This document shows positions 18,851-26,933 of a stretch of 51,158 nt of DNA, in pieces. The translations under genes were made by a program, and so were the position numbers. The DNA is taken from the IMG/VR virus record IMGVR_UViG_3300032294_001048, positions 1-51,158 of that record; one strand, 5' to 3'. The notes beneath the pieces are model-generated. The model searched no databases and was not told where the DNA came from. It worked only from the letters and a program-made list of their open reading frames with translations. Within the stretch, counting starts at the first letter, position 1. Each line of letters begins with the position of its first letter. This DNA is from a virus.

Positions 18851-20044
18851 ATGTCCGAACAAGCACAAGAGGCACCAGCTTCTACAAACGAGGCAATTAC
18901 AAATCTACGCGGAGCATTGGATTCCATTGCTAGGAATGATCTTAGCGCGGAGTCCACGCTAACCGAGCGTCCCCCGAATCCAAACACACCCGTTCCTTCA
19001 TACGCTATCAAAGAAGAGGCGAAGGCGGAACCTGCTCCAGAAAAGACGGGGCAAAAAGTGGAATCCACTCCAGAAGTAGAAGAACCTTCTACAGAGGAGC
19101 CAGTTGCCGCAGAATCCGAGGAACCCCAGCCTACCGACGAAAAGTCCAAGATTCGCTGGAAAGAACTAAAGCAAGCAGAGAAAGACTTGAAGTCCGCTCA
19201 AAAGGAACTTGCCGAACTTAAAAAACGCGGCGAGGAGTTTGAATCCACCTCCAAGGAAGTCGATGCTCTTAAGGCCCAGATCGAAGAGATCAAAGCTGAA
19301 CGGGAAGCTTTGGACGGGGAGCTTTACATCTCGCGAGTTCAATCCAGCAAGGAGTATAAGCAATACGTTACGGAGCCTCTTAACAAGTTGTTCGATGACG
19401 TGGACTTCTACGCCAAGCGAAACAACGTAGACGGCGCGGATATTGTTGATGCCTTGGAAGCCGACATCAACGGCAATCCTAAAGCGTTGGAAGAGTTGCT
19501 TGCCGATTGGTCTGAAAGGGACAAAACAAAGATTTACACTCTTGCGGATAACATGCTTGCCATCCACAACCGCAAACAAGAGATCGAGCAGAACAGCAAA
19601 GAAGCGTTTGAGTTATCGCAGAAACGCGAACTAGCCGAACGCGAACAGGCGTATAAACAGTTTATCGCTCAACGCGAAACTGCGATCAATACGGTCATCC
19701 CTAAAATCGGAGAAAAGGTGTTTAACCTTCTGCCGGAAGATAAGCGCCCAGACGTAGCCAAACTCCAGCAGGAGATTATGAACTACGACGAGTGGCCCGA
19801 AGACCTCAAGGTTTACGGAATCGCTGGTGCTGCTATTCTCCCCGATCTCGTGGATCGCATCACATCACTCCAAAGCGAATTGGAGACAACTCGCAAGGAG
19901 AACGTCAAGTTGCGCGGTGGTGCCGCGCCTGCCGCAGGAGGCTCCTCACCGAGGACTCCTCAAGATACAAACAAACCAGTAGACTACACCAAGGTTGACA
20001 CGGAAGACTTCGTGAAAAACATGGTGTCCAGGATGGTTGCATAG
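18851..20044 (+). CDS. Scaffold-like protein
   Basis: The 397-residue protein is Glu/Lys/Pro-rich with an N-terminal P-A-P-E-K-T low-complexity stretch. A central coiled coil (about residues 95-150, L-K-S-A-Q-K-E-L-A-E-L-K-K) is followed by more charged helices. The C-terminus contains a short basic/Gly segment (R-G-G-A-A-P-A-A-G-G). Position just upstream of the capsid gene and this composition match internal scaffolding proteins, which guide procapsid assembly and then leave. AGAAAGG five bases before the ATG is a plausible ribosome-binding site. Confidence 0.75.
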   Translation: MSEQAQEAPASTNEAITNLRGALDSIARNDLSAESTLTERPPNPNTPVPSYAIKEEAKAEPAPEKTGQKVESTPEVEEPSTEEPVAAESEEPQPTDEKSKIRWKELKQAEKDLKSAQKELAELKKRGEEFESTSKEVDALKAQIEEIKAEREALDGELYISRVQSSKEYKQYVTEPLNKLFDDVDFYAKRNNVDGADIVDALEADINGNPKALEELLADWSERDKTKIYTLADNMLAIHNRKQEIEQNSKEAFELSQKRELAEREQAYKQFIAQRETAINTVIPKIGEKVFNLLPEDKRPDVAKLQQEIMNYDEWPEDLKVYGIAGAAILPDLVDRITSLQSELETTRKENVKLRGGAAPAAGGSSPRTPQDTNKPVDYTKVDTEDFVKNMVSRMVA

Positions 20045-20068
20045 TTTAGTGTTGTCATACTGATTGAA

Positions 20069-20101
20069 GGGCGCATCGTAAATGGTGCGCCTTTCTTTTT
20101 T
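20069..20101 (+). terminator. Rho-independent terminator after the scaffold gene
   Basis: GGGCGCA, a 7-base loop and TGCGCC form a GC-rich stem directly followed by TTTCTTTTTT. It would end transcripts from the upstream operon or reduce read-through into the capsid gene. Confidence 0.75.
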
Positions 20102-20339
20102 GTAAATAATCCTTGCATAACTTTAAATAATACATTACCCCTTGCGATGCAGGGTTGGATAACCTGTTGAAAAAGGTTCCACGGAGGCTGTGTTCCGCAA
20201 GCATAGTATAGACTAATTGTGAGCTTAAAAAAACCCGCAAGGGCTTCTCAAGTGGCTCGGAGGAGATAAGAGAAAATGCCGTTTCCGCAAATGCGGGAGG
20301 GGCGACTTACAATTAACAATCATTTAGAAAGATAAACAA
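20102..20339 (+). promoter_or_regulatory. Long structured leader of the capsid gene
   Basis: About 240 non-coding bases separate the terminator from the capsid start. Short stems are visible: GGTT/AACC near 20153, CCGCA/TGCGG near 20287-20298, and CGGA/TCCG. An A/T-rich stretch (TTGCAT at 20113, TAATAC at 20128, then CCCC) could hold a promoter, but the spacing is only 9 bases. AGAAAG lies 8 bases before the ATG. A leader of this length for the most expressed gene suggests stability or translation control. Confidence 0.5.
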
Positions 20340-21527
20340 ATGTCACAATACAATCTCGCTGATGTGAATCAGCAACTCCAGCAAGAAGCTGGTCGTATCG
20401 GAGAAATGATCTCCGCGAAACTTATCGGAACCGATGTGTGGAACCGCCTCATCAAGCAGGATACCTTCCCTGCCGGAATGGGTGAGTCCATCCAGACCCT
20501 TATCCAAGAGCGTTCGACTGTCGGAAACGTCAGTTCTACAGCTTGGGAAGACGTCGGAACCAACGACGGAACAGGCAATTCCTGTAACCCGACCCCGCAA
20601 ACCGTTGAGTTTGCCCGCACCCTCAAGAGCTACAACCTCCAGCAGTCGGCTATCCGTAGCCCCGGCTTCTGCGTCAACGACCTCCGCACTGCGTGGAAGG
20701 CCGAGGAGCAGTTGGCTGGTGAGGTTAAGGTTCTCAAAGAGAACAGCCAGTGGTTCTGGAGCAACCGTTACCGTGACGAGTTCATCCGTCTCTGCGGCAA
20801 CAAAGTTGTTACCGACGTGAACGACACGCTCGCCATGTCTGTCAGCGGTTCGGATCAGGCGTTCCCCGCCGTGGCCCCGACCTTCGCTCTCGACCAAGGT
20901 ATGCTCGACCAGTTCTATCTCGATCTGGCTCGTGATTCCGCCGAGGGGCATTACGCAATGGTTGACGGTGAGCCGCAATACGCGCTCATCTGCTCGCCTG
21001 AAACGTCGAACTACATTAAGAAGCAGAACTCTGACATCCGTCAAGACCTCCGCTTCTCCTCGCAGGTTGACGAGTTGATCAAGCCTTTCGGCGCTTCGTT
21101 CGCCTACTCTGGCTTCGTTCACATCGTTGATCGTCAGGCTCCTCGTTACAACTTCGTTAACGGGCAGTTTGTCCGCGTTCCGTTCTATGCGAACGCCGCA
21201 GCCACCACGGGCAGCAAAGCGGTTGTCAATCCGGCTTACCGCACCGCTCCTTACGAGGTTAGCGTTATCTACAACCCGCACGTCTTCACTTCGCGTGTTG
21301 CTCAGGTCATCACCAGCCCCGGTTCGGGACTGAAGTTCGATCCTGTCAACTATCGCGGTGAGTTCATCTGGATCAACAACAAGGACAACGTGAACAACAT
21401 CCTTGGCTTGACCGGATACTTCTACGCTCTGTTCATGCAGGGTTCTCAGCCGAAGCGTGTTGAGTGGGGTTATGCTATCATGCACCTCCGCTGCTCGCCC
21501 GCCACGATCTACCAGTCCTGCTCCTAA
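20340..21527 (+). CDS. Major capsid protein
   Basis: The 395-residue protein follows portal and scaffold and has strongly biased codon use, expected for the most abundant virion protein. It opens with a charged helix, includes W-F-W-S-N-R-Y-R-D-E-F, and ends in hydrophobic beta-rich segments (F-Y-A-L-F-M-Q-G). Length and order fit an HK97-fold capsid protein. No motif is diagnostic, but no other gene fits. An unusually long antisense open frame on the minus strand is explained by its codon bias. Confidence 0.85.
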   Translation: MSQYNLADVNQQLQQEAGRIGEMISAKLIGTDVWNRLIKQDTFPAGMGESIQTLIQERSTVGNVSSTAWEDVGTNDGTGNSCNPTPQTVEFARTLKSYNLQQSAIRSPGFCVNDLRTAWKAEEQLAGEVKVLKENSQWFWSNRYRDEFIRLCGNKVVTDVNDTLAMSVSGSDQAFPAVAPTFALDQGMLDQFYLDLARDSAEGHYAMVDGEPQYALICSPETSNYIKKQNSDIRQDLRFSSQVDELIKPFGASFAYSGFVHIVDRQAPRYNFVNGQFVRVPFYANAAATTGSKAVVNPAYRTAPYEVSVIYNPHVFTSRVAQVITSPGSGLKFDPVNYRGEFIWINNKDNVNNILGLTGYFYALFMQGSQPKRVEWGYAIMHLRCSPATIYQSCS

Positions 21528-21554
21528 GCAGTTGGTAGCGTAAGCTACGCTCAC

Positions 21555-21585
21555 GGTGCGGGGAGGTTCGATCCCTCCTCGCACC
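21555..21585 (+). ncRNA. tRNA acceptor/T-arm minihelix
   Basis: GGTGCGGGGAGG pairs with CCTCCTCGCACC over 12 bp (one G-T wobble) around a 7-base loop TTCGATC, which matches the tRNA T-loop consensus TTCRANY. This is exactly a 7-bp acceptor stacked on a 5-bp T stem. A D-loop-like AGTTGGTA lies just upstream (near 21530). No 5' acceptor or anticodon arm completes a full tRNA. It sits 27 bases after the capsid stop and 24 before the next ATG. It may be an RNA-processing signal or a tRNA remnant. Confidence 0.6.
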
Positions 21586-21609
21586 TTAACTAAAGAAAGA
21601 TCGAACAAT

Positions 21610-21933
21610 ATGAAAAACGAAGGCAAAGGCGGAATGGCTGTTATTATCGGTATGGGCAAACCCGAGAAAGAGGGCGTCGAGTTCGATGCTCCAGAAGGAT
21701 TCGATTACTCCGATATGAAAGAAGGCGAGGAGAAAGAGGTTCTCGCTAAAGTTTGTTACTGCGGAGATGGAGAGTTCACCCTTGTTTCAATCGACGGGTA
21801 TCCTCTTGTTAAAGAAGAAGAGGAAGAGATGGAAGAAGAGGAGATGCCCGAGGGTGAAATGGAAGAGGAAGAGTCCGTAGAAGAGGAAGTGCCGTTCCAA
21901 GAGCGTCTACGTCAACGCGCAGGAATTGCTTGA
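21610..21933 (+). CDS. Small acidic head/neck protein
   Basis: This 107-residue protein starts with ATG 21610 and contains a Gly-rich N-terminus, a C-Y-C-G-D-G segment, and a very acidic run of Glu from residue about 70 to 95 (E-E-E-E-M-E-E-E-E-M-P). Acidic proteins here often decorate or stabilise the capsid or connector. The call is by location only. Confidence 0.6.
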   Translation: MKNEGKGGMAVIIGMGKPEKEGVEFDAPEGFDYSDMKEGEEKEVLAKVCYCGDGEFTLVSIDGYPLVKEEEEEMEEEEMPEGEMEEEESVEEEVPFQERLRQRAGIA

Positions 21934-21934
21934 A

Positions 21935-22711
21935 ATGGCACAGTTCCCACAACTTAACGATTCACAGAACAACCTTCTTGCGAAAATAGCCGCCAACACA
22001 GGCGAGTCTCAACCGCGAGTAGGTGACGGACAGCACAATCTGCTGTTCAAGATCGCGCAGAATACTTACGCAAGCGCGGTCACAAGTTCCTCCGCATTAC
22101 AATCAAGCGGAGACAATTACGTCCTCGTCCAGCCCGGCGACGATCTTGCTGCAAAATACGCCGAGGCTAAAGCCAAAAGCCCATCAGCGAGCAATCGCAT
22201 TACAGTTTTCATCATTCCCGGAACTTACTCACCTTCCTCCGAACTTGCGATAGACGCAGAGTATGTAGACCTCGTAGGACTAGGCGCACAATTTCAAAGC
22301 CCAGCAGTTATTGTTTCCAATAACACGCTGAATGTAACTGCTAACGATGTAAGAGTTAGTGGCATTTCTGTTGGTATTCAACAATTTTTAATTTCCAATG
22401 ATAAACCACTTCAGGTTTTTGAAAATTGCAGTGGTGGTGATGTTAGTTTTTCTGCATTTGGAGGATCGTCTACTGGAAAATTTTATGGATGCGTTGCCGG
22501 GTTGGATAGCTTTGGAGAAACTGCATCTGGAATTTATATTTCATGTTTAAGTGGTGCTGGTAGCTTTGGAGGAGTTTCAGACTTATTTGGTCAGTTAATA
22601 TATTGCCGACTAATTGGTGTTGGCGCTACATACCAAACTCCATTAGGATCAGGTATTATCCGCTTCTGCTTAGATGGAGACAATAATATCGTAAACGCAG
22701 ACGCGCCTTAA
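21935..22711 (+). CDS. Tail fibre/spike-like protein with beta-helix
   Basis: ATG 21935 follows the upstream stop by one base. The N-terminus has two tandem copies of a (S/G)-D-x-Q-x-N-L-L-x-K-I module (residues about 8-18 and 32-42), also at the start of the gene at 26934. The rest is Ser/Gly/Val-rich with regular short hydrophobic strands (V-D-L-V-G-L-G, I-Y-I-S-C-L), the look of a right-handed parallel beta-helix. Such proteins bind or cleave host polysaccharide. The nucleotide composition from about 22,300 is more A/T-rich than in flanking genes, so this part may be acquired. Confidence 0.65.
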   Translation: MAQFPQLNDSQNNLLAKIAANTGESQPRVGDGQHNLLFKIAQNTYASAVTSSSALQSSGDNYVLVQPGDDLAAKYAEAKAKSPSASNRITVFIIPGTYSPSSELAIDAEYVDLVGLGAQFQSPAVIVSNNTLNVTANDVRVSGISVGIQQFLISNDKPLQVFENCSGGDVSFSAFGGSSTGKFYGCVAGLDSFGETASGIYISCLSGAGSFGGVSDLFGQLIYCRLIGVGATYQTPLGSGIIRFCLDGDNNIVNADAP

Positions 22712-22712
22712 T

Positions 22713-22946
22713 ATGAAAGTAATCTACAACGGACGAGTGGTCGAAGAGAAGGGTAAGCTTGTCGCAGATAGTTTGCCTACAGACTTTGACGATGTGGTAA
22801 CTTATCTAACAAAAGATAACTTTCCTGCAACCGGAGAGCGTGGTCGCATTTATTTTGAAGAAGAGGAAGGTCTTCCTTATCTGTGGAATAGCGATCAAAA
22901 TAAATATGTCCCTTTGCGTGTTGACAATGACGGGGGAGAGTTTTAA
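22713..22946 (+). CDS. Small fibre-associated protein, 77 aa
   Basis: The frame starts one base after the previous stop. It has V-I-Y-N-G, a G-R-I-Y-F-E-E-E-E-G-L-P-Y-L-W segment resembling a fibre N-terminal domain, and an acidic tail. No family is assigned. It belongs to the fibre run. Confidence 0.55.
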   Translation: MKVIYNGRVVEEKGKLVADSLPTDFDDVVTYLTKDNFPATGERGRIYFEEEEGLPYLWNSDQNKYVPLRVDNDGGEF

Positions 22947-23028
22947 AACAACGACACTTTCGCAAGGAAGGGCTGGGGCTAAGTAACCCTAGCTTCAAAC
23001 AAAACAACAACCAGAAAGAAATAATAAT

Positions 23029-23955
23029 ATGGCTACTAATATCCGCATTAAACGCCGTCTAACTGGCAGCGCAGGGGCACCCGCCTCTTTGCTTGCTGGT
23101 GAATTGGCACATAACTTCGTAAACGAAACACTCTACATCGGTAATGGCACCTCGATTGAGGCCATCGCTGGTAAGGGCACATTCGTTGATAAAGCCTCTG
23201 CTCAGACCGTATCCGGTAAGAAAACCTTCTCGGGTGGTATTGACGCTGGCTCGCTTGTGGTTGAGAACGTTGCGACTCCTGTTGCTTCGTCCGACGCCGC
23301 GACCAAGGGCTACGTTGACACCGCGATCAGCAATGTGATCGACTCCGCTCCTGCGGCTCTCGACACGTTGAACGAACTCGCCGCCGCTCTTAACGATGAC
23401 GCTAACTTCGCCTCGACTGTGGCGAACAGCCTTTCGTCGATTGAGGGAGACATTACAGCGATTGAGTCAGCAGCTTCTACCTTGAGCGGACGTGTTGACA
23501 CCGCCGAGTCCGATATCGACTCGCTTGAGTCCCGTGCTACCGCCGTTGAAGGTCGTGCGACCACCCTCGAAGGTGATGTTGCCACCCTTCAGAGCGACGT
23601 TGACGCCGCCGAAGGACGCCTCGACACTGCCGAGAGCGACATCGACGCCATTGAGTCTGCCGCTACCACGCTGGAAGGTCGTGTGACCACAGCCGAAGGC
23701 GACATCGACGCATTGGAAGGCCGCGCCACCACGCTTGAGGGTGACGTTTCCTCCCTCGACGGTCGGCTTGATACCGCTGAGAGCGACATTACTGCAATTG
23801 AGTCTGCGGCTAGCACCCTGAGCGGTCGCGTGGATACGGCTGAGTCCGACATCGACGCCCTTGAAGGACGTGCTACCAGCCTTGAGACCGACGTTGCGGA
23901 CCACGAGTCCCGCATCTCCGCTCTTGAGGGAGAAGTTGACGGCGGAACCTTCTAA
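23029..23955 (+). CDS. Coiled-coil repeat tail fibre
   Basis: Residues 1-50 carry an I-R-I-K-R-R and S-L-L-A-G-E-L-A module, similar in layout to the gene at 23973 and to known phage fibre N-termini. Residues about 130-305 are a long trimer-type coiled coil built from near-repeats such as A-S-T-L-S-G-R-V-D-T-A-E-S-D-I-D and E-G-R-A-T-T-L-E-G-D-V. The DNA of the repeats has diverged synonymously while the protein words stay alike, pointing to protein-level selection. It is likely the rod of a fibre. AGAAAG lies 10 bases upstream of the ATG. Confidence 0.75.
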   Translation: MATNIRIKRRLTGSAGAPASLLAGELAHNFVNETLYIGNGTSIEAIAGKGTFVDKASAQTVSGKKTFSGGIDAGSLVVENVATPVASSDAATKGYVDTAISNVIDSAPAALDTLNELAAALNDDANFASTVANSLSSIEGDITAIESAASTLSGRVDTAESDIDSLESRATAVEGRATTLEGDVATLQSDVDAAEGRLDTAESDIDAIESAATTLEGRVTTAEGDIDALEGRATTLEGDVSSLDGRLDTAESDITAIESAASTLSGRVDTAESDIDALEGRATSLETDVADHESRISALEGEVDGGTF

Positions 23956-23969
23956 TATAAGTTAGAAGG
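23948..23969. repeat. Inverted repeat at fibre gene junction
   Basis: CCTTCTAA, six bases, TTAGAAGG form a perfect 8-bp stem. The stop codon of the coiled-coil fibre lies in the left arm, and the following GTG start is 4 bases after the right arm. It could act as an mRNA hairpin affecting coupling. There is no T tract. Confidence 0.6.
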
Positions 23970-23972
23970 ATC

Positions 23973-24344
23973 GTGCCTACAACGATCAAATTAAAACGGT
24001 CAAGCGTCTCGGGGCGAGTCCCTGAGGCGCAAGACCTCACCGCTGGGGAGCTTGCGATCAATCTAACGGATCGCAGGCTCTACAGCAAAGACGAATCGGG
24101 CGAAGTATTTCGGCTGGCTAGACCACGTGATCCTTCGCTTTATTTGTTTCTATCCGCCACCAGTTCAGACGGATTGGAACTTTATATCGGGCGGCTTGCT
24201 TGGGAAGATTATCCCGAAAGCAATCCGGAGGATTCAAATGACTGGACAATTTACAAAACAGAAATAAACTCTGCGGGAGAAGTTGTTTCAGACGGGAGTG
24301 CTACAGGTGCTTGGTCTGACAGAGAAACGCTAACTTATACATAA
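23973..24344 (+). CDS. Fibre N-terminal-type protein, 123 aa
   Basis: GTG 23973 is the start. Residues 1-35 (T-I-K-L-K-R-S, L-T-A-G-E-L-A-I-N) match the head of the preceding fibre and resemble phage-fibre attachment modules. The rest is a short beta-rich domain with Y-L-F-L-S-A-T-S and W-T-I-Y-K-T, similar to the C-terminus of the gene at 27191. It may attach or cap a fibre. Confidence 0.6.
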   Translation: MPTTIKLKRSSVSGRVPEAQDLTAGELAINLTDRRLYSKDESGEVFRLARPRDPSLYLFLSATSSDGLELYIGRLAWEDYPESNPEDSNDWTIYKTEINSAGEVVSDGSATGAWSDRETLTYT

Positions 24345-24347
24345 ACG

Positions 24348-25907
24348 ATGATCGGAACAAGCTCGGGCAAGACAATCATGGCGACCAACAAACTGTTGGG
24401 ACGCGGAACTGCGGGAACTGGTGCGATTGAAGAGATCACGCTGGGAACCGGGCTTTCTCTTTCAGGAACCACACTTAACGCATCGGGTGGTGTAACCTCT
24501 GTTTCTGCTACCGCTCCGCTGACTAGCTCTGGTGGAGCGACACCCGACATTTCTACTAGCATCGCCACCAACCGCATCGTAGGCCGCAGCACAGCGGGAA
24601 CAGGCGTGATGGAGCAACTTACTCCAGTAGGCATCACGGTTTCTGGAGGCAACATCACAGGTATCGGTGGAACTACTGGGGTTGTGGACAATGTTGTTCC
24701 GCGCGCAGATGGGACTAGTGGATACACTATTCAAAATTCCGGCCTTATCGTAGAGGATACGGTTGTTTCTTTTACCACCGTAACCGGAGATGCGGGGACT
24801 GATGTTATCACCGTTACAGGCTCCGCGTTTTCCAATGAACAGCCCGTCCGATTTATCGCATTGACGGGCGGCTCTGGACTTAACACTACGACCAATTACT
24901 TTGTCCGCGAAGTCTCTGGCGCGACTTTTAAACTTGAGACAAGCATTGGCGGTGGGGCTATCAATTTTACAACGAATATCACCGCAGGCACTCTCCTCAC
25001 GGGACACAGCGTGCAGGTCAATGTCACCCTCTCCGAGAACACCACCGAAACCAACAGTGCCCTCGTCCTCTCGCCGAAAGGCACGGGAGCGTTTATCCTT
25101 GGGCCAAAGCCAGATGGGACTGCAACTGGAGGAAATGCGAGGGGCACGAATAGCATTTGTTTGGTTAGAGATAGGTCATTAGCAACCCAAGTCGCCTCTG
25201 GAACAAATTCAATTGCAATTGGAAGGAGAGCAACAGCCAGCAGTGCTTCTTCAATCGCAATTGGAAATGGAGCAACTGCTTCTGGAAACCAAAGCCTTGC
25301 AATTGGACTTGGCGACTCTGGAGGGCAATCTACGGGAGATAGAAGTATAGCGATTGGTGGACAATTCTTCACGGTGAGCGGTCAGGGTGCAGTTGGAATA
25401 ATTGGAGGTGCCGCACAAGGTTCTGTAACAGGTAATTTCGCTGGAGTTTTTGCTGGAACAAATTCATTGGCAGACAGATATTCAATGCAAGCACATGCCG
25501 CAGGTGGATTCGCCGCAGCTGGCGATGCCCAGCGCGCCCGCTTCGTCCTTCGCAACAAAACCACGACGAACGCCGCAGTCGAGCTATTCCTCGACGGCAG
25601 CGCAACTCGCCTCACGATCCCCAGCGGCAAAGTCCTCGGCCTCACCATCAACATCACAGGCATCAAATCAGACGGCACCGCAGTAGCACACTACCTGCGC
25701 CAGTATGCGTTGAAGAATGTCGCCGGAACTACCACGGAAGTCTATGCGCCCGTGACTATCGGAACCGATAACGCGGCAGGCACAACCATCGCACTCTCTG
25801 CCAACGACACGAACGATGCACTCAAAGTCGAAGTCACAGGCATCACCAGCGAAATCTGGAGATGGGTCGCCAGCGTGGATGCCGTCGAAATCGCCTACGG
25901 AATTTAA
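24348..25907 (+). CDS. Tail fibre/receptor-binding protein with YadA-like head repeats
   Basis: The 519-residue protein is Gly/Ser/Thr-rich. Residues about 285-325 contain S-I-A-I-G-x-x-A-T-A-S repeats, the left-handed beta-roll repeat of YadA-type trimeric adhesins. N-terminal G-T-G-L-S-L-S-G and C-terminal beta-rich segments fit a trimeric fibre. Such repeats bind host surface components. ATG 24348 starts after a short gap. Confidence 0.72.
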   Translation: MIGTSSGKTIMATNKLLGRGTAGTGAIEEITLGTGLSLSGTTLNASGGVTSVSATAPLTSSGGATPDISTSIATNRIVGRSTAGTGVMEQLTPVGITVSGGNITGIGGTTGVVDNVVPRADGTSGYTIQNSGLIVEDTVVSFTTVTGDAGTDVITVTGSAFSNEQPVRFIALTGGSGLNTTTNYFVREVSGATFKLETSIGGGAINFTTNITAGTLLTGHSVQVNVTLSENTTETNSALVLSPKGTGAFILGPKPDGTATGGNARGTNSICLVRDRSLATQVASGTNSIAIGRRATASSASSIAIGNGATASGNQSLAIGLGDSGGQSTGDRSIAIGGQFFTVSGQGAVGIIGGAAQGSVTGNFAGVFAGTNSLADRYSMQAHAAGGFAAAGDAQRARFVLRNKTTTNAAVELFLDGSATRLTIPSGKVLGLTINITGIKSDGTAVAHYLRQYALKNVAGTTTEVYAPVTIGTDNAAGTTIALSANDTNDALKVEVTGITSEIWRWVASVDAVEIAYGI

Positions 25908-25910
25908 TCT

Positions 25911-26147
25911 ATGAAAACATACGGAGTAATCTTCGCAGATGGAACCAAGGAACTGATCAGCATCGTGCTGGATGACGAGGGCAACCCACGCCTCGACACG
26001 CTTGCACCTTATCCAACGCCTGAAGATTGGGTCACACCGACTATCGTTCCTCTCGTTAAACTTGATAAACCCGAAGAAGGCGAATGGAATCCTGTTGTCG
26101 TATGGTTTGACGATAGGGTGGAGCGTCAATGGGAACCAGCTAACTAA
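25911..26147 (+). CDS. Hypothetical protein, 78 aa
   Basis: An acidic protein starting just after the fibre stop. It has a G-V-I-F-A-D-G-T-K strand-turn and W-N-P-V-V-V-W-F motifs. It may be a small fibre cap or chaperone. No family is recognised. Confidence 0.5.
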   Translation: MKTYGVIFADGTKELISIVLDDEGNPRLDTLAPYPTPEDWVTPTIVPLVKLDKPEEGEWNPVVVWFDDRVERQWEPAN

Positions 26148-26155
26148 CTACTAAT

Positions 26156-26527
26156 ATGGCAAACGAACTTAACATCGCACTTCCGACAAGCGGGCTTACA
26201 GTTACCGCTCAACGTTTTCAAAATGGAGCCTCAGTAGGTTCCGCCATCTCGCTTACGGAGGTTGGTTCCTCTGGATTCTACAGCGGGAATATGACTGGCT
26301 CTGCGGGAACTTACGAAATTGCATTTATCGCTGCTTCTACGAACGTCGGTTCTGGTAGTATTGTCTGGGACGGCACGAACGAAGTTCCTGTCTCCACACT
26401 TACTGCTACCGACGTTTGGGATACGCAGACATCCGCGCTTACGACTAGCGGTGCTATTGGCACTCGCCTGAAGAACTCCAGCACGGTTGCTACGACTGGC
26501 GCACAGCTTGCCGCAGCCTTGAGCTAA
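26156..26527 (+). CDS. Fibre-like small protein, 123 aa
   Basis: ATG 26156 is followed by a Ser/Thr/Gly-rich, beta-strand-rich sequence (A-L-P-T-S-G-L-T-V-T, S-I-V-W-D-G). It has no Cys and fits a tail-spike or immunoglobulin-like domain. The stop overlaps the next ATG (TAATG). Confidence 0.55.
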   Translation: MANELNIALPTSGLTVTAQRFQNGASVGSAISLTEVGSSGFYSGNMTGSAGTYEIAFIAASTNVGSGSIVWDGTNEVPVSTLTATDVWDTQTSALTTSGAIGTRLKNSSTVATTGAQLAAALS

Positions 26528-26892
26528 TGCGAGCTTTCATCCTGCTGCTGGCGTTGCTCGTAGCGGGATGCACGGCGAATCCTACTGCGAACACTCCTCC
26601 GTGGGTGGGCAAGTATAAGAACGCCTGTCTCCCTGAAGCGATTGTAATGACGCAGGGACTGAAGGCGAACGGAATTCAAGCCAAGGTTCTTACTATTTAC
26701 ACCGACAAGTGGGGTCACGCGGTTTGTGTTTATATGTATCCTACTGGGAAGAACAGGCTGTGGGTGTGGGATTCGCATTGGAAGTCTGTGCAGATCAGGG
26801 CTTACTTTGACGATCCTAACGATATAGCGAGGGCGTGGATGCGCTGGACGATGACTGACGCGAATCTGAACTACGCTGTCTTCCAAGAGTGA
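26527..26892 (+). CDS. Lipoprotein with Cys-His-Asp triad (transglutaminase-like protease family)
   Basis: The N-terminus is a lipoprotein signal: positively charged start, hydrophobic A-F-I-L-L-L-A-L-L-V-A-G, then lipobox Cys (residue 16). The mature part has N-A-C-L-P-E-A near 35, G-H-A-V-C-V-Y near 62 and L-W-V-W-D-S-H-W, the order of Cys, His and Asp in transglutaminase-like cysteine peptidases. The spacing is right for a catalytic triad. It should be exported and lipid-anchored, unusual among cytoplasmic phage proteins. Possible roles are peptidoglycan or receptor modification or superinfection exclusion. Confidence 0.65.
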   Translation: MRAFILLLALLVAGCTANPTANTPPWVGKYKNACLPEAIVMTQGLKANGIQAKVLTIYTDKWGHAVCVYMYPTGKNRLWVWDSHWKSVQIRAYFDDPNDIARAWMRWTMTDANLNYAVFQE

Positions 26893-26933
26893 ATTTACTT
26901 GTTTAACGATAACTAAAGGCTTAAAAGTTTGAT

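Noticed and set aside
21530-21585. A complete tRNA gene
   Set aside because: The D-loop-like and T-arm parts exist, but no 5' acceptor matches and the anticodon stem does not form.
20343-21659. 438-codon open frame on the minus strand opposite the capsid gene
   Set aside because: It mirrors the strongly biased codons of the capsid gene; no coupling, start site or domain features support it.
24335-25372. Several long minus-strand frames opposite the YadA-like fibre
   Set aside because: Shadow frames from repeated Gly/Ala codons; no start signals.
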